From: Ferranicluibacter rubi
Lineage (GTDB): Bacteria > Pseudomonadota > Alphaproteobacteria > Rhizobiales > Rhizobiaceae
Assembly: GCF_011603255.1 (NCBI RefSeq)
Contig: NZ_JAANCM010000010.1
Span: 1-64,000, forward strand
Direction of reading: 5' to 3'
DNA: 64,000 bases
This document shows positions 52,572-61,778 of the stretch, piece by piece (the stretch's first letter is position 1; the number at the start of each line of letters is the position of its first letter). The notes below the pieces were generated by a model. It did not search any database and was not told the DNA's origin. It saw only the letters and a list, made by a program, of their open reading frames with translations. The translations under genes were made by a program, and so were the position numbers.

Positions 52572-53636
52572 ATGAATACCTTTTTGAAAACGACCTTTGC
52601 CGCCGGCATCGCCGCCAGCTTTCTGCTCAGTGCTGCCTTCGCGCAGGATCTTGCGCCGCTGAACTCGGATACCGAAAAGGATCGCCTGGACTGGTCGCAG
52701 CTCGAAGCCAAGTTCGGCGCATTCCCTACAATTCCCGAAGGTACGAAAGCCGGCGCGGTTTCCAAGACGCTCACCAACGAATACTGGCGCTCGCTTGGCC
52801 AGGGCTATGAGGCGTTCGGCAAGACGCACAACGTTCCCGTCGCCTATCAGGCCGCGCAGAGCGAAGGCGACCAGCTCGGTCAGCTGACGATTGCCGAAGG
52901 CATGATCACGCAGGGTTACAACGTCCTGCTCGTTTCGCCCCAGACGGACGCCAACCTGCAGCCGGTAATGGAACAGGCCAAGGCCGCCAACATCCCGGTC
53001 GTCAACGTCAACGATGCCGTCATTCCGCAGGCCGAGCATTATGTCGGCAACGTCCAGCGTGACAACGGCGTGCGCGTCGCCAAGTGGTTCATCGAGAACC
53101 GTCCGCAGGGCGGCAAGGTCGCCATCGTGGAAGGCCAAGCCGGCGTCTACGCGGCCGTCCAGCGCACCGACGGCTTCAAGTCGACCATTACCGAGAACGG
53201 CAAGTTCGAGGTCGTCGCCAGCGTGCCCGGCAACTGGGACCGCCAGACCTCCTACGACGCCGCCACCAACATCCTCAACCAGCATCCCGATCTCGTCGGC
53301 TTCTATGCCAACAATGACGGCATGGCGCTGGGCATCGTCGAGGCCGTGAAGGCCGCCGGCCTCCAGGACAAGGTTGCCGTGTTCGGCACGGACGGCATTT
53401 CGGATGCCTACGCCTCGATCAAGGCCGGTGAGCTGACCGGCACGGTCGACAGCTTCCCGGTTCTAACCGGCGAAGTCGCGCTGGAAACCGCACTCCGCCT
53501 CGTCGCCGGCCAGAAGCTGCCGCGTGTCGTGGCCACGCCCCAGGCGCTGATCACGGCCGACAACCTCGCCCGCTATCAGGGCGAGGGCGTCGATGTGCGT
53601 AAGGTCCTGATGGAAGACGCCAAGGCTGCGAAATAA
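52572..53636 (+). CDS. Ribose-type periplasmic sugar-binding protein
   Basis: 354-aa protein of the RbsB/XylF group (Peripla_BP_4). Sec signal peptide MNTFLKTTFAAGIAASFLLS, AAFA-QDL cleavage. Body: GAVSKTLTNEYWRSLGQGYE, NVLLVSPQTDANLQPVMEQA, IPVVNVNDAVIPQAEHYVGN, and the C-terminal LVGFYANNDGMALGIVEAV with the ligand-contacting Asp. Start ATG 52572 follows GGGAGGAAC. It feeds the ABC transporter encoded by the next two genes. Confidence 0.93.
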   Translation: MNTFLKTTFAAGIAASFLLSAAFAQDLAPLNSDTEKDRLDWSQLEAKFGAFPTIPEGTKAGAVSKTLTNEYWRSLGQGYEAFGKTHNVPVAYQAAQSEGDQLGQLTIAEGMITQGYNVLLVSPQTDANLQPVMEQAKAANIPVVNVNDAVIPQAEHYVGNVQRDNGVRVAKWFIENRPQGGKVAIVEGQAGVYAAVQRTDGFKSTITENGKFEVVASVPGNWDRQTSYDAATNILNQHPDLVGFYANNDGMALGIVEAVKAAGLQDKVAVFGTDGISDAYASIKAGELTGTVDSFPVLTGEVALETALRLVAGQKLPRVVATPQALITADNLARYQGEGVDVRKVLMEDAKAAK

Positions 53637-53699
53637 GCAAGCTGATCTGGGGCGCGGGCCTTGAGCCGGCGTCCCTTTCGCGAAGGGCAGGAGATACCG

Positions 53700-55211
53700 A
53701 TGAGCACCGTTGCAAGATTACGTTTCCAGGGGATCACCAAATCATTCCCGAGCGTGAAGGCTCTGTCGGATGTTTCGTTCGACGTCCAGCCGGGCGAAAT
53801 TCATGGCCTCCTCGGCGAAAACGGGGCGGGGAAATCGACCCTCCTGCGCATCCTCTCCGGCGTCTTCAAGCCGACCTCCGGCACGGTTCTGGTCGATGAG
53901 AAGCCCGTCGCGTTCAAGAAGCCGATGGATGCCCGTCTTGCTGGCATCGCGATGATCCACCAGGAACTTCAGCAGGTTCCGCACCTCACCGTCGCGCAGA
54001 ACATGTTCCTCGGCCATTCCGTGACGAAAGCCGGCGGCCTGCTGGTCGCTCGCCGCGAGCAGGAGCGTCGCGCGGCGGAAGCCCTCTCCATGCTCGATCC
54101 CGGTATCGATCCCGGGGCACCCATTTCCTCGCTGAAGGTCGCGCAGCGTCAGATCGTCGAGATCGGCCGTGCGCTGCTCGACAAGGCGCGCATCATCGCC
54201 ATGGATGAGCCGACTTCGAGCCTGACGCCGAGCGAGTTCGAACGGCTTGCAGACGTGATCGCGCGTCTCGCTACAAGCGGTGTTTCCATCGTCTATGTTT
54301 CGCACAAGATGGATGAGGTTTTCCGCATCTGCCAGCGCGCCAGCATCATGCGCGACGGCCGCCTGATCGACGTGGTCGATCTCTCCAAGGTCTCGCACAG
54401 CGATGTGATCACGATGATGGTCGGGCGTGAACTGATGCAGGACGCACATATTTCGCACGCGACCTCGACCGTCAAGCTGCAGGCGAAGAACCTAACTTCG
54501 CCAAAGATCCGTGATGTCTCCTTCAACGTCCGCAAGGGCGAGGTCGTCGGCATTGCCGGTCTCGTCGGTTCGGGGCGTACGGAACTCCTGCGCCTTCTTG
54601 CCGGTGTCGATCGCATCTCCACCGGCAGCGTCGAAATCGACGGAAAGCCGGTGACGCTTGCTAACCCGCGCGATGCGATTGCGGCGGGTATCGGCCTTGT
54701 GCCGGAAGAGCGCAAGCGCGACGGCATCGTGCCCGGCCGCTCCGTCACGCTCAACATGGCGCTGGCCTCGCTACCTGCCTTTTCCCGCGGCGGCTTCATT
54801 TCCAAGGGCCGGGTCAAGACGACGGCGAACGACCTCTTGAAGCGTGTCAATCTGCGCCCCTTCCTGCTCGACCGGCCGATCCGTCTGTTCAGCGGCGGCA
54901 ACCAGCAGAAGGCGATCATCGCCCGCTGGCTCGCGGCGCGTTCGGATATCCTGCTGTTCGACGAACCAACGCGCGGCATCGATGTCGGAGCGAAGTCGGA
55001 AATCTATCACCTGATCGAGGCTCTGGCCGCAGAAGGCCGCTCGATCGTCGTCGTCTCCTCGGAACTTCCGGAGGTGATCCGCCTGTCCGACCGCGTGCTC
55101 GTGATGCGCGACGGACAGATCGCGGCGGAGCTGCCGCGCGAGGGGCTGAGCGAGAGCGCGATCGTTGCCCATGCCATCCCCGGCGTCACCGGGGCCGCAC
55201 CCGCTGCCTGA
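53700..55211 (+). CDS. Ribose-type sugar ABC transporter ATPase (two ABC domains)
   Basis: 503-aa RbsA-like ATPase. Domain 1 has Walker A GENGAGKST, a Q-loop in MIHQELQQVPHLTVAQN and Walker B IIAMDEPTSSLT. Domain 2 has the degenerate Walker A GLVGSGRTEL (no catalytic Lys, as usual for this group), the signature LFSGGNQQKAIIARWL and Walker B LLFDEPTRGIDVG. Start ATG 53700 follows CAGGAG. Confidence 0.95.
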   Translation: MSTVARLRFQGITKSFPSVKALSDVSFDVQPGEIHGLLGENGAGKSTLLRILSGVFKPTSGTVLVDEKPVAFKKPMDARLAGIAMIHQELQQVPHLTVAQNMFLGHSVTKAGGLLVARREQERRAAEALSMLDPGIDPGAPISSLKVAQRQIVEIGRALLDKARIIAMDEPTSSLTPSEFERLADVIARLATSGVSIVYVSHKMDEVFRICQRASIMRDGRLIDVVDLSKVSHSDVITMMVGRELMQDAHISHATSTVKLQAKNLTSPKIRDVSFNVRKGEVVGIAGLVGSGRTELLRLLAGVDRISTGSVEIDGKPVTLANPRDAIAAGIGLVPEERKRDGIVPGRSVTLNMALASLPAFSRGGFISKGRVKTTANDLLKRVNLRPFLLDRPIRLFSGGNQQKAIIARWLAARSDILLFDEPTRGIDVGAKSEIYHLIEALAAEGRSIVVVSSELPEVIRLSDRVLVMRDGQIAAELPREGLSESAIVAHAIPGVTGAAPAA

Positions 55212-55275
55212 CACATCATTCTACGACCTTCACAAGATCTGCTTGAACGCTGAAGAAGACGAATAGGACACTGCC

Positions 55276-56256
55276 ATGACAACCTCTGCTGCCGCTCCGG
55301 CCGAAAAGACCGCATCGGGCTTTGGCCGTTTCTCCTTCTCGCTGCGCGACGCCGGCACGCTGATCGGCCTCGTCGTCATCGTCGCCGTCTTCGCCACGCT
55401 CGTTCCCGGCTTCCTGTCGGAACGCAACCTGATCAACATCCTCCAGCAGTCGAGCATCAATGCCTGCCTCGCACTCGGCATGACGCTGGTCATTATTTCC
55501 GGTGGCATCGATCTTTCCGTCGGCCCGACGGCGGCCATCTCCGCGGTCATCACCGCGACGCTGCTGCTAGCCGGGACGCCTATTCCGCTCGCCATCCTCG
55601 CCGGTCTCGGCATCGGCGTCCTCTGCGGCTTTATCAACGGCGTCCTCGTCGCCTATGTCGGCCTGCAGCCGTTCATCGTCACGCTCGGCACACTCAGCAC
55701 CTACCGGGCGCTGGCGCTGATCTATACGGGCGGCAACCCGGTTCTCGGCATTCCCCCGGGCTTCCGTTCGCTCTTCAACGGGACCCTGTTTGGCATTCCC
55801 ACGCCCATCCTGATCGTCACCGTCGTCGCCATTGCCGCCTGGGTTCTGCTCACCAAGACGCCGATCGGCGAATATCTGATGGCTGTCGGCGGCAACGAGG
55901 AAGCGGCCTATGTCGCCGGCGTTCCCATCGCCCGCACCAAGATCACGGCCTATGTCATTTCCGGTGGCCTTGCGGCACTCGCCTCGCTCATCCTCATCGG
56001 CCGCCTGGGCGCCGCCGAGCCCATCCTCGGCAATCTCTGGGAGCTCGACGCGATCGCCGCAGCGGCCATCGGCGGAGCCTCTCTAATGGGCGGCAAGGGC
56101 AGCATCGTCGGCACCATCCTCGGCGCGATCATTCTCGGCACCATGCGCAATGGTCTGACGTTGATGAATGTGCAGGCGTTCTATCAACTTCTCGCAACCG
56201 GCCTTATTATCCTTGTCGCTATGATGATCGACCGAGCAACGAGGGGACGAGGATGA
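55276..56256 (+). CDS. Ribose-type sugar ABC transporter permease
   Basis: 326-aa RbsC-like permease with about eight to ten hydrophobic segments. Family motifs: SINACLALGMTLVIISGGIDLSVGP, FINGVLVAYVGLQPFIVTLGT, YLMAVGGNEEAAYVAGVPI and AAIGGASLMGGKGSIVGT. Its stop overlaps the start of the RpiR gene (ATGA, 56253-56256). Confidence 0.95.
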   Translation: MTTSAAAPAEKTASGFGRFSFSLRDAGTLIGLVVIVAVFATLVPGFLSERNLINILQQSSINACLALGMTLVIISGGIDLSVGPTAAISAVITATLLLAGTPIPLAILAGLGIGVLCGFINGVLVAYVGLQPFIVTLGTLSTYRALALIYTGGNPVLGIPPGFRSLFNGTLFGIPTPILIVTVVAIAAWVLLTKTPIGEYLMAVGGNEEAAYVAGVPIARTKITAYVISGGLAALASLILIGRLGAAEPILGNLWELDAIAAAAIGGASLMGGKGSIVGTILGAIILGTMRNGLTLMNVQAFYQLLATGLIILVAMMIDRATRGRG

Positions 56257-57128
56257 ATACGGAAAGCTTCGACATGAAGGCGGTTGGCCCGCGCATCCGG
56301 ATGATGATGCCACTGCTGACCCCGCTCGAAGCAAAAGTGGTGGATACGGTTTTCGGTCTGCGGGATTTCAACGACGATACGTCGCTGAAGAAAATCGCGG
56401 CGGAAGCCGGGGTTTCCGAGGCGATGGTGGTGAAGATCACCAAGAAGCTCGGCTTTGCCGGCTACCGCGATTTCCGCGCGGCCGTCAGCCAGTACAACAG
56501 CCAGCCGACCTCGGAGATGCATCAGGAACTCTCCGAGGACGACACCTCGCAGGAGATCGTCCAGAAGGTCTTCCGCACCTCCATTCACGCACTTGAGGAA
56601 ACGCTTGCGATTCTCGATATGGCCGCCTTCGACCGCGCGGCCGATCTGATCCACGCGGGAGGCCAGCGCGATTTCTACGGCGTCGGCGGTTCGGCCCAGA
56701 TCGCCCGCGACGTGTCCCACAAATTCCTGCGCATCGGCGTGCGGGCCAATGTCTTCGACGACAGCCACATGATGCTGATGTCGGCCTCGCTGCTGAAGGA
56801 AGGCGACCTTGCGGTCGGCTTCTCTCATTCCGGCAACACGACGGCGGTGATCGAGGCCATCCAGCTGGCCCGCCGCAACGGTGCAAGCACGATTGCGATC
56901 ACCAATTACGGTGGGTCGGCGCTGGCCCAGGCGGCGGATGTCGTGCTCTGTTCGACGGCACAGGGTTCGCCGCTAATGGGGGAGAACGCCGCCGCGCGCA
57001 TCGCCCAGCTCAATATTCTCGACGCGATCTTCGTCGCCGTCGCCCAGCGTGATTACCGCGCAGCCGAACGCAACCTCAAGCAGACCATGTCTGCCGTCAG
57101 CTCCAAGCGAAAAGATCGACTTCCATGA
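56253..57128 (+). CDS. RpiR-family transcriptional regulator (HTH + SIS)
   Basis: 291-aa sugar-phosphate-responsive regulator. N-terminal HTH_6 (TSLKKIAAEAGVSEAMVVKIT KKLGF region, about residues 48-72) and a C-terminal SIS domain (FYGVGGSAQIARDVSHKF, then VGFSHSGNTTAVIEA and ITNYGGSALAQAADVVL). It is translationally coupled to the permease and to the kinase (ATGA at both ends). It probably senses the phosphorylated sugar made by the kinase and controls both operons through the two 30-bp repeats. Confidence 0.94.
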   Translation: MNTESFDMKAVGPRIRMMMPLLTPLEAKVVDTVFGLRDFNDDTSLKKIAAEAGVSEAMVVKITKKLGFAGYRDFRAAVSQYNSQPTSEMHQELSEDDTSQEIVQKVFRTSIHALEETLAILDMAAFDRAADLIHAGGQRDFYGVGGSAQIARDVSHKFLRIGVRANVFDDSHMMLMSASLLKEGDLAVGFSHSGNTTAVIEAIQLARRNGASTIAITNYGGSALAQAADVVLCSTAQGSPLMGENAAARIAQLNILDAIFVAVAQRDYRAAERNLKQTMSAVSSKRKDRLP

Positions 57129-58012
57129 CATCCTCCCCCCGCGTCACCGTCTTCGGCAGCCTGCACTACGATATTGCAGTTTTCGGTCCTGCGCGGCCGC
57201 GCAAAGGTGAAACGGTGACCGGCTCTGCCTGGCATCCGAAGAGTGGTGGCAAGGGAGGCAATCAGGCCGTCTCGGCTGCAAAGACCGGCATCGCGACATC
57301 CATGATCGGCGCCGTCGCGAACGATGATTTCGGCCGCTTCCTTCTCGATAATCTCGCCCGCAAAGGCGTCGATCACCGCTTCGTGGCACGCGACGCTAAG
57401 GGCTCGACGGGCATGAGCGTTGCGATCTTCGATGACGAAGGTGACTATGGCGCCGTCATTGTTTCCGGCAGCAATCTGGAGCTTGGAGACACCCATCTCG
57501 ATGCAGCTTCGGACGTTCTCTCGGAGACCGCGATCCTCGTTCTGCAGAACGAAATCCCGGATGCCGCCAATGTCGCCGCTGCCCGTCGCGTCAAGGCGGC
57601 TGGCGGTCTGGTTCTGCTGAATGCAGCACCAGCACGCCCGCTTTCCGACGCGCTGAAAACGCTGATCGATATCCTTGTCGTCAACGCCATCGAGGCGGAG
57701 ATGCTTGCGGGCGTCGATGTGGTGGAAACGCTGGAAGGCGCCCTGTCAGCAGCCCGCATCCTCCGGGCCAGCTACCCCCAGGTGGTCGTGACGGCCGGCG
57801 GGGCGGGGGTTGCAGCCGTGGATGACAAAGGACAGGAGATCATGATTGACCCCGTCAAAGTGAAGGTCGAAAGCACGCATGGTGCTGGCGACGAATTCAT
57901 TGGCGTGCTTGCTTCCGACATCGCCTCCGGATCAACGATGCGCGATGCGCTGGTTCGGGCAAATCATGCAGCTGCAAAATTGGTTGGGACTAAGGAAGAA
58001 GAGCGCGGATAA
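57125..58012 (+). CDS. PfkB-family sugar kinase (ribokinase-like)
   Basis: 295-aa carbohydrate kinase. N-terminal substrate region GSLHYDIAVFG and the ribokinase glycine motif SGGKGGNQAVSAAKTG. Near the C-terminus STHGAGDEFIGVLAS contains the anion hole and catalytic Asp (GAGD). The usual DTTGAGD appears as STHGAGD. It would phosphorylate the sugar after import and isomerisation. The start overlaps the RpiR stop. Last gene of the operon. Confidence 0.93.
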   Translation: MTSSPRVTVFGSLHYDIAVFGPARPRKGETVTGSAWHPKSGGKGGNQAVSAAKTGIATSMIGAVANDDFGRFLLDNLARKGVDHRFVARDAKGSTGMSVAIFDDEGDYGAVIVSGSNLELGDTHLDAASDVLSETAILVLQNEIPDAANVAAARRVKAAGGLVLLNAAPARPLSDALKTLIDILVVNAIEAEMLAGVDVVETLEGALSAARILRASYPQVVVTAGGAGVAAVDDKGQEIMIDPVKVKVESTHGAGDEFIGVLASDIASGSTMRDALVRANHAAAKLVGTKEEERG

Positions 58013-58244
58013 TCGCACCTTTATTTTCCCTGTGGTTCCGGCGGCGATGTGACAAGGACATTCGCTCAGACCAACACGTCTTATGCAGTTAGTTCCATAA
58101 TATATATTCTGTGATTTGGCTATGTAGCCGGGTACATTCTATTTCCAACTGCGACATGCCAATGATTTCAAGGGGTGGTGGGTTCAAGGATGAAGTGCGA
58201 CTTGCGATAGATAACAGTGGCTTATCAGTTGCAAGGAACGACCC
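58013..58244. other. Intergenic, leads into IS relics
   Basis: No gene; the left part of an IS30-type element probably begins around 58190. No clear terminator for the sugar operon. Confidence 0.4.
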
Positions 58245-58343
58245 ATGAAACGCACCTACTCCCAGATCAATCTGGATGAACGCCGCAAGATCGTGCGCTG
58301 GCGTACAGCTGGACTGAGCGTTGACGTCATCCCGCAAAGTTAA
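58245..58343 (+). pseudogene. IS30-family transposase, N-terminal fragment
   Basis: MKRTYSQINLDERRKIVRWR, then TAGLSVDVI, the DNA-binding start of an IS30-type transposase. It is cut after about 30 residues where the ISNCY-type end begins (58336). Confidence 0.8.
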
Positions 58344-58411
58344 AGTGTCCTGTTTCTGCAAAGTTGAATTGTCACACTCTCCGGGTCTGAAGGACGTCTG
58401 GGAGATTGCAG

Positions 58412-58504
58412 ATGGGATTGATAGCGATGAGCGAACGCGATCTGCAGCGGATTGAGATTATGTCTAAGGTCATCGCGGGGCGGATGACGCTACTCGTCGT
58501 GTGA
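58412..58504 (+). pseudogene. ISNCY-type transposase, N-terminal fragment
   Basis: MGLIAMSERDLQRIEIMSKV, then IAGRMTLLVV and a stop, the start of an ISNCY (IS1202-like) transposase. The upstream terminus contains two direct copies of GCAAAGTT(A/G)AA(G/T)TGTC (58336-58371). Only the first 30 residues survive. Confidence 0.7.
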
Positions 58505-58790
58505 GCCCTTTCAGCGACATCACGCTGCACGTCCACGTGAGAGTCTCCTGTACGCCACGTATCATATCTGAAAGCCGAGCATGACTAAATGTCGTGGTGC
58601 AAGCATGACGATTAGGCGCGCTAATTTTTTGTGCGTATTTCCTAACATGATATCTATCATGAAAACATTTCATTCGTTATTTTCGGATCTGGCCACGGAG
58701 CGGTTAGGTCGTCGCCGGGCTAGGGGCCGTGCAAACGTTCCATTGAAGGGAACAGCAGGACGCTATACCATGATGTAAAGAGACAGATTT
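58505..58790. other. Intergenic, nothing recognised
   Basis: A small plus-strand open frame (58581-58778) has no supporting features. Confidence 0.4.
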
Positions 58791-59003
58791 ATGTTGTCAC
58801 CTCTCGAAAACACATGCCTGCAATGGATTTCGCAGGGTCGGAGTGTCCGTGACATCTCACGGATCACCGGACGAACCATCGCAGAAATCAAGTCTTGTCT
58901 GACAGGGGCCGGTGCATCGCCTTGTGTGCCATCGCTGGACGATGCCGATGGGAAGGCAACATTGTCGGAAGGCAAGATTTCAGAAGCGGGTGGTGATCAT
59001 TAG
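58791..59003 (+). CDS. Small LuxR-type HTH protein
   Basis: 70-aa protein that is essentially a stand-alone GerE-like helix-turn-helix: LSPLENTCLQWISQGRSVRD, then ISRITGRTIAEIKSCLTGA, with a short acidic tail. It has no receiver or ligand domain. Short HTH proteins of this kind are common in rhizobia, and some act as accessory regulators. The ATG at 58791 follows AGAGACAG. No operon partner; function unknown. Confidence 0.7.
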   Translation: MLSPLENTCLQWISQGRSVRDISRITGRTIAEIKSCLTGAGASPCVPSLDDADGKATLSEGKISEAGGDH

Positions 59004-59548
59004 TCAAGCAAATGGCACTGAACCGTCTACCGAATGGTCTACGGAGCAAGACGCTACGACATTTACCTCACCGAAAGACCAGAGAGTCGAATGTCGCAGA
59101 CAACAAGGGTAGGTCCACAACGGCCGGCAAGCGAATTCTCTTTTTGGTCGAGGCATTTGTCATCGTGTTTCCGGAGGTAACCGTTCAGCGCGATAGGCAT
59201 CTTCGTTATGCCGGATGTCGCGCATCCTTCGTCTTCGCGTGAAGGAGGCCATCGACAGTCTGTCTCGGTCGAAGACGGTGCCTCATAAGAGGCTTTTGGA
59301 ATGCAGTCTGGAAAGGCACCGAGCGAGACGCCGTTCCGCCACGTGAACTGAAATTCCAGCCCTGGCCAACGCCGCTTCTCTTAAATGGCGTCTTGACCCA
59401 GATTCGGATCTTCTACGATCAACCCGTGAAGGGTCCGCAGCCACGCTACGGCCTCTTGGCGTTGCCTGCGCGGTGATCGCGCCCGTCTCAGGGCCTTTTC
59501 GGAGCCATCGAGCGGGAATTGGCCCGCTCCCGAATGGAGCCGATCACG
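59004..59548. other. Intergenic, nothing recognised
   Basis: Open frames on both strands are short and show no family resemblance. Confidence 0.45.
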
Positions 59549-59725
59549 ATGTCGCACGATCTTTCCCTCGCACAGTCCCACGCCTTCCAACTTTCCCGTG
59601 ATCTGATGGTCCCGGTCACCGTCTTTACAGTCGACGGTAAGTACGGGGTCCTGCCCTCCGACGAGATCGACACAGACGACGACCTCAAGGTCATCCATGA
59701 ATTTCATCCCTGGGCGGCTCATTAG
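59549..59725 (+). CDS. Small hypothetical protein, plasmid-block gene
   Basis: 58-aa protein: MSHDLSLAQSHAFQLSRDLM, VPVTVFTVDGKYGVLPSDE, then an acidic IDTDDD and HEFHPW. The start at 59549 has GGAG upstream; ATG 59534 is an alternative. The protein is acidic with a predicted small alpha/beta fold. Family unknown; kept because start signal and composition look genuine. Confidence 0.55.
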   Translation: MSHDLSLAQSHAFQLSRDLMVPVTVFTVDGKYGVLPSDEIDTDDDLKVIHEFHPWAAH

Positions 59726-59925
59726 CCGCCATCGCCGTCCCGGCTGCCGCTTGCGAGCGAGCGGTGGCAAGGAAAGCTTCGCCGCAGCTGTCGAATCCTT
59801 TGCAGGATTCATCAATTGCCAGCCGCGCCCTTGCCGCCTTTGCTCTTCGCGCCGGACGGGAAGGTGTCCGCGAAGAGTGCGGAAAAGAAATCAGGAAGGA
59901 CGATCGCCGGGCGATCGGGGAAAAG

Positions 59926-60960
59926 ATGAAGCGAAGAGATATTGAAGAGATCCGCGAGCGGGTCGGATGCGGAGCCGTTCTGGAAACATCGGGCTTTGCA
60001 ATCGATGTGAAGGAGAGCACCCGTCGCGCTGTGAAATACCGCCGTGGCGGTGCGATCGTCATCGTCACCCACGATGATCGGGGCTGGTTCGATCCCCTTG
60101 GCGACGGCAAGGGCGACGTGTTTTCTCTTGTCGCCCACCTCGATGGTGGTGGCTTCATCGAGGCTTTTGACCGTGTAGCAGGTCTCATCGACTTCCAGTC
60201 GGTCGAGCCCGACTGGGCGAAAGCACCAGCAACAAAAACGGCGACTGGGACGATCCATGATCGATGGATCTCGCGCAGGGATCCTTGGCCAGCATCGGAT
60301 ACCTGGCGTTACCTGCGGTTCACGCGCTTCATACCAGCCCGAATTTTGAAGGGTGCCATCAGACAGGGTGTACTTCGGAAGGGGCCTTATGGAAGCATGT
60401 GGGCCGGCCATGTCGACGCGGACGGTGACATCTGTGGTTGGGAAGAACGCGGCCCGGACTGGCGGGGCTTTGCGACGGGCGGCGCGAAGGTCCTATTCCG
60501 GCTAGGCCCATCCGACGCGCAACGGCTCTGTGTAACGGAAGCCGCCATTGACGCCATGAGCCTCGCTGCGATCGAAGGCATGCGAGAAAGCACTCTGTAT
60601 CTCAGCACCGGCGGCGGGTGGTCGCCGAACACGGATTTAGCGCTGCGACATCTGGCTCGTCACCAAGACGTGCAACTGGTCGCTGCAACCGATGCCGACC
60701 AACAGGGCGAGGCCTATGCGCACCGGCTTCGGGAGCTGGCCGAACAAGCTGGTTGCAACTGGTCGCGTCTGCGACCGCCGGCGGCCGACTGGAATGAGGT
60801 GCTGAAACAACGGGAGGAGGGAAGAAGGAAGAGAGAGACGGAAAAGAACAACGTGCCGCATTCGCGCCGCCCGCATCAAGGGAGGCTTCGCCCGGCCTTG
60901 CCGGCCCTTGACCCGGGCGGACACGATGCCGGCGGCCCGGGAGAGGTCATGGAGGATTGA
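59926..60960 (+). CDS. DUF3991/TOPRIM domain protein
   Basis: 344-aa protein typical of rhizobial plasmids and integrative elements. The N-terminal DUF3991-type part reads IRERVGCGAVLETSGFAIDVKE, GWFDPLGDGKGDVFSLVAHL. The TOPRIM part has LCVTEAAIDAMSLAAIEG (Glu/Asp) and LVAATDADQQGEAYA (Asp-x-Asp). TOPRIM proteins of this type are primase- or nuclease-like; the real activity is unknown. Start at 59926 (GGGGAAAAG upstream) chosen to match the usual N-terminus, although the frame is open back to 59764. The C-terminal tail is basic and low-complexity. Confidence 0.87.
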   Translation: MKRRDIEEIRERVGCGAVLETSGFAIDVKESTRRAVKYRRGGAIVIVTHDDRGWFDPLGDGKGDVFSLVAHLDGGGFIEAFDRVAGLIDFQSVEPDWAKAPATKTATGTIHDRWISRRDPWPASDTWRYLRFTRFIPARILKGAIRQGVLRKGPYGSMWAGHVDADGDICGWEERGPDWRGFATGGAKVLFRLGPSDAQRLCVTEAAIDAMSLAAIEGMRESTLYLSTGGGWSPNTDLALRHLARHQDVQLVAATDADQQGEAYAHRLRELAEQAGCNWSRLRPPAADWNEVLKQREEGRRKRETEKNNVPHSRRPHQGRLRPALPALDPGGHDAGGPGEVMED

Positions 60961-61027
60961 AGAGATAAGCATCATGGTCGTGACGACGGTGCTCGCTTCG
61001 GTCCGGACGTCTCTCAAGGAGCCGAAA

Positions 61028-61633
61028 ATGAACACCTCTCCCAAAATCCGCAAGGTCTTTCAGGGCGTGGCGACGCGCCAGCAAATGTTCCGCATGTTCG
61101 ACCGTCACGCCCAGCGGCCGGACCGATGGGCCGACGACGCTTCTCCCCTGTATGCCGGTGAATGGTTCGAGATCACGGATGCCGAGAACGACTATATGTT
61201 CGAGATCCTCCCTCCGCTCTGGACCCGAGGATCGATCTTCGCCATGCGCGAGTATCTGACGGGCTCGGTGACATCGGTGTTCTTTACCTTGCGCATCGAT
61301 GGGGCCATCCGCCACTTCCATGGCTATTGCGATCTGTCCGACCGCTCCGCCATCGAGCATATGCGCGTGGCTATCGTCGAGCGGGAAAGTCGCCCGGTCG
61401 GGTCGATGTCCCGCCAAGAACGGCTGGAGCACGTCTGGAGCAGCACGGCTGACGACTATCGGGGTTACGCTGGCGAAAGATGGCCGGAAAGAGACCGTGG
61501 GCACCGCACCGTTGTCCTCTACGGCGGCAAGGACGGCACGTTCCTGAAACGGCTCGACGATCTGACCGACGAGGAAATCTCCGCCAAGCTCCCGGTGCAT
61601 CTGCGGCACCTCCCCTCCTCCATCGCCGCCTGA
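61028..61633 (+). CDS. DUF1419 family protein
   Basis: 201-aa protein with the pattern QMFRMFDRHAQRPDRW, then LYAGEWFEITDAENDYMFEILPPLW and SVFFTLRIDGAIRHFHGYC, recognised as DUF1419, a family mostly on rhizobial plasmids. Function unknown. The start at 61028 follows AAGGAG. It lies between the TOPRIM protein and the giant methylase protein, an arrangement common on symbiotic and related plasmids. Confidence 0.85.
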   Translation: MNTSPKIRKVFQGVATRQQMFRMFDRHAQRPDRWADDASPLYAGEWFEITDAENDYMFEILPPLWTRGSIFAMREYLTGSVTSVFFTLRIDGAIRHFHGYCDLSDRSAIEHMRVAIVERESRPVGSMSRQERLEHVWSSTADDYRGYAGERWPERDRGHRTVVLYGGKDGTFLKRLDDLTDEEISAKLPVHLRHLPSSIAA

Positions 61634-61778
61634 GCGGACCGACAGTCGCCGTAACCGGTCGCGAATAGCGGCCGAAGTCGTTCACCACCGGCTCGACCGG
61701 ATCCCCACTTCTCCGCGCTTTTCGAACTGCCCGCGCCGGCAGATCGACGAATTGCGCCTTCATTAGGAGTTTCATCGC

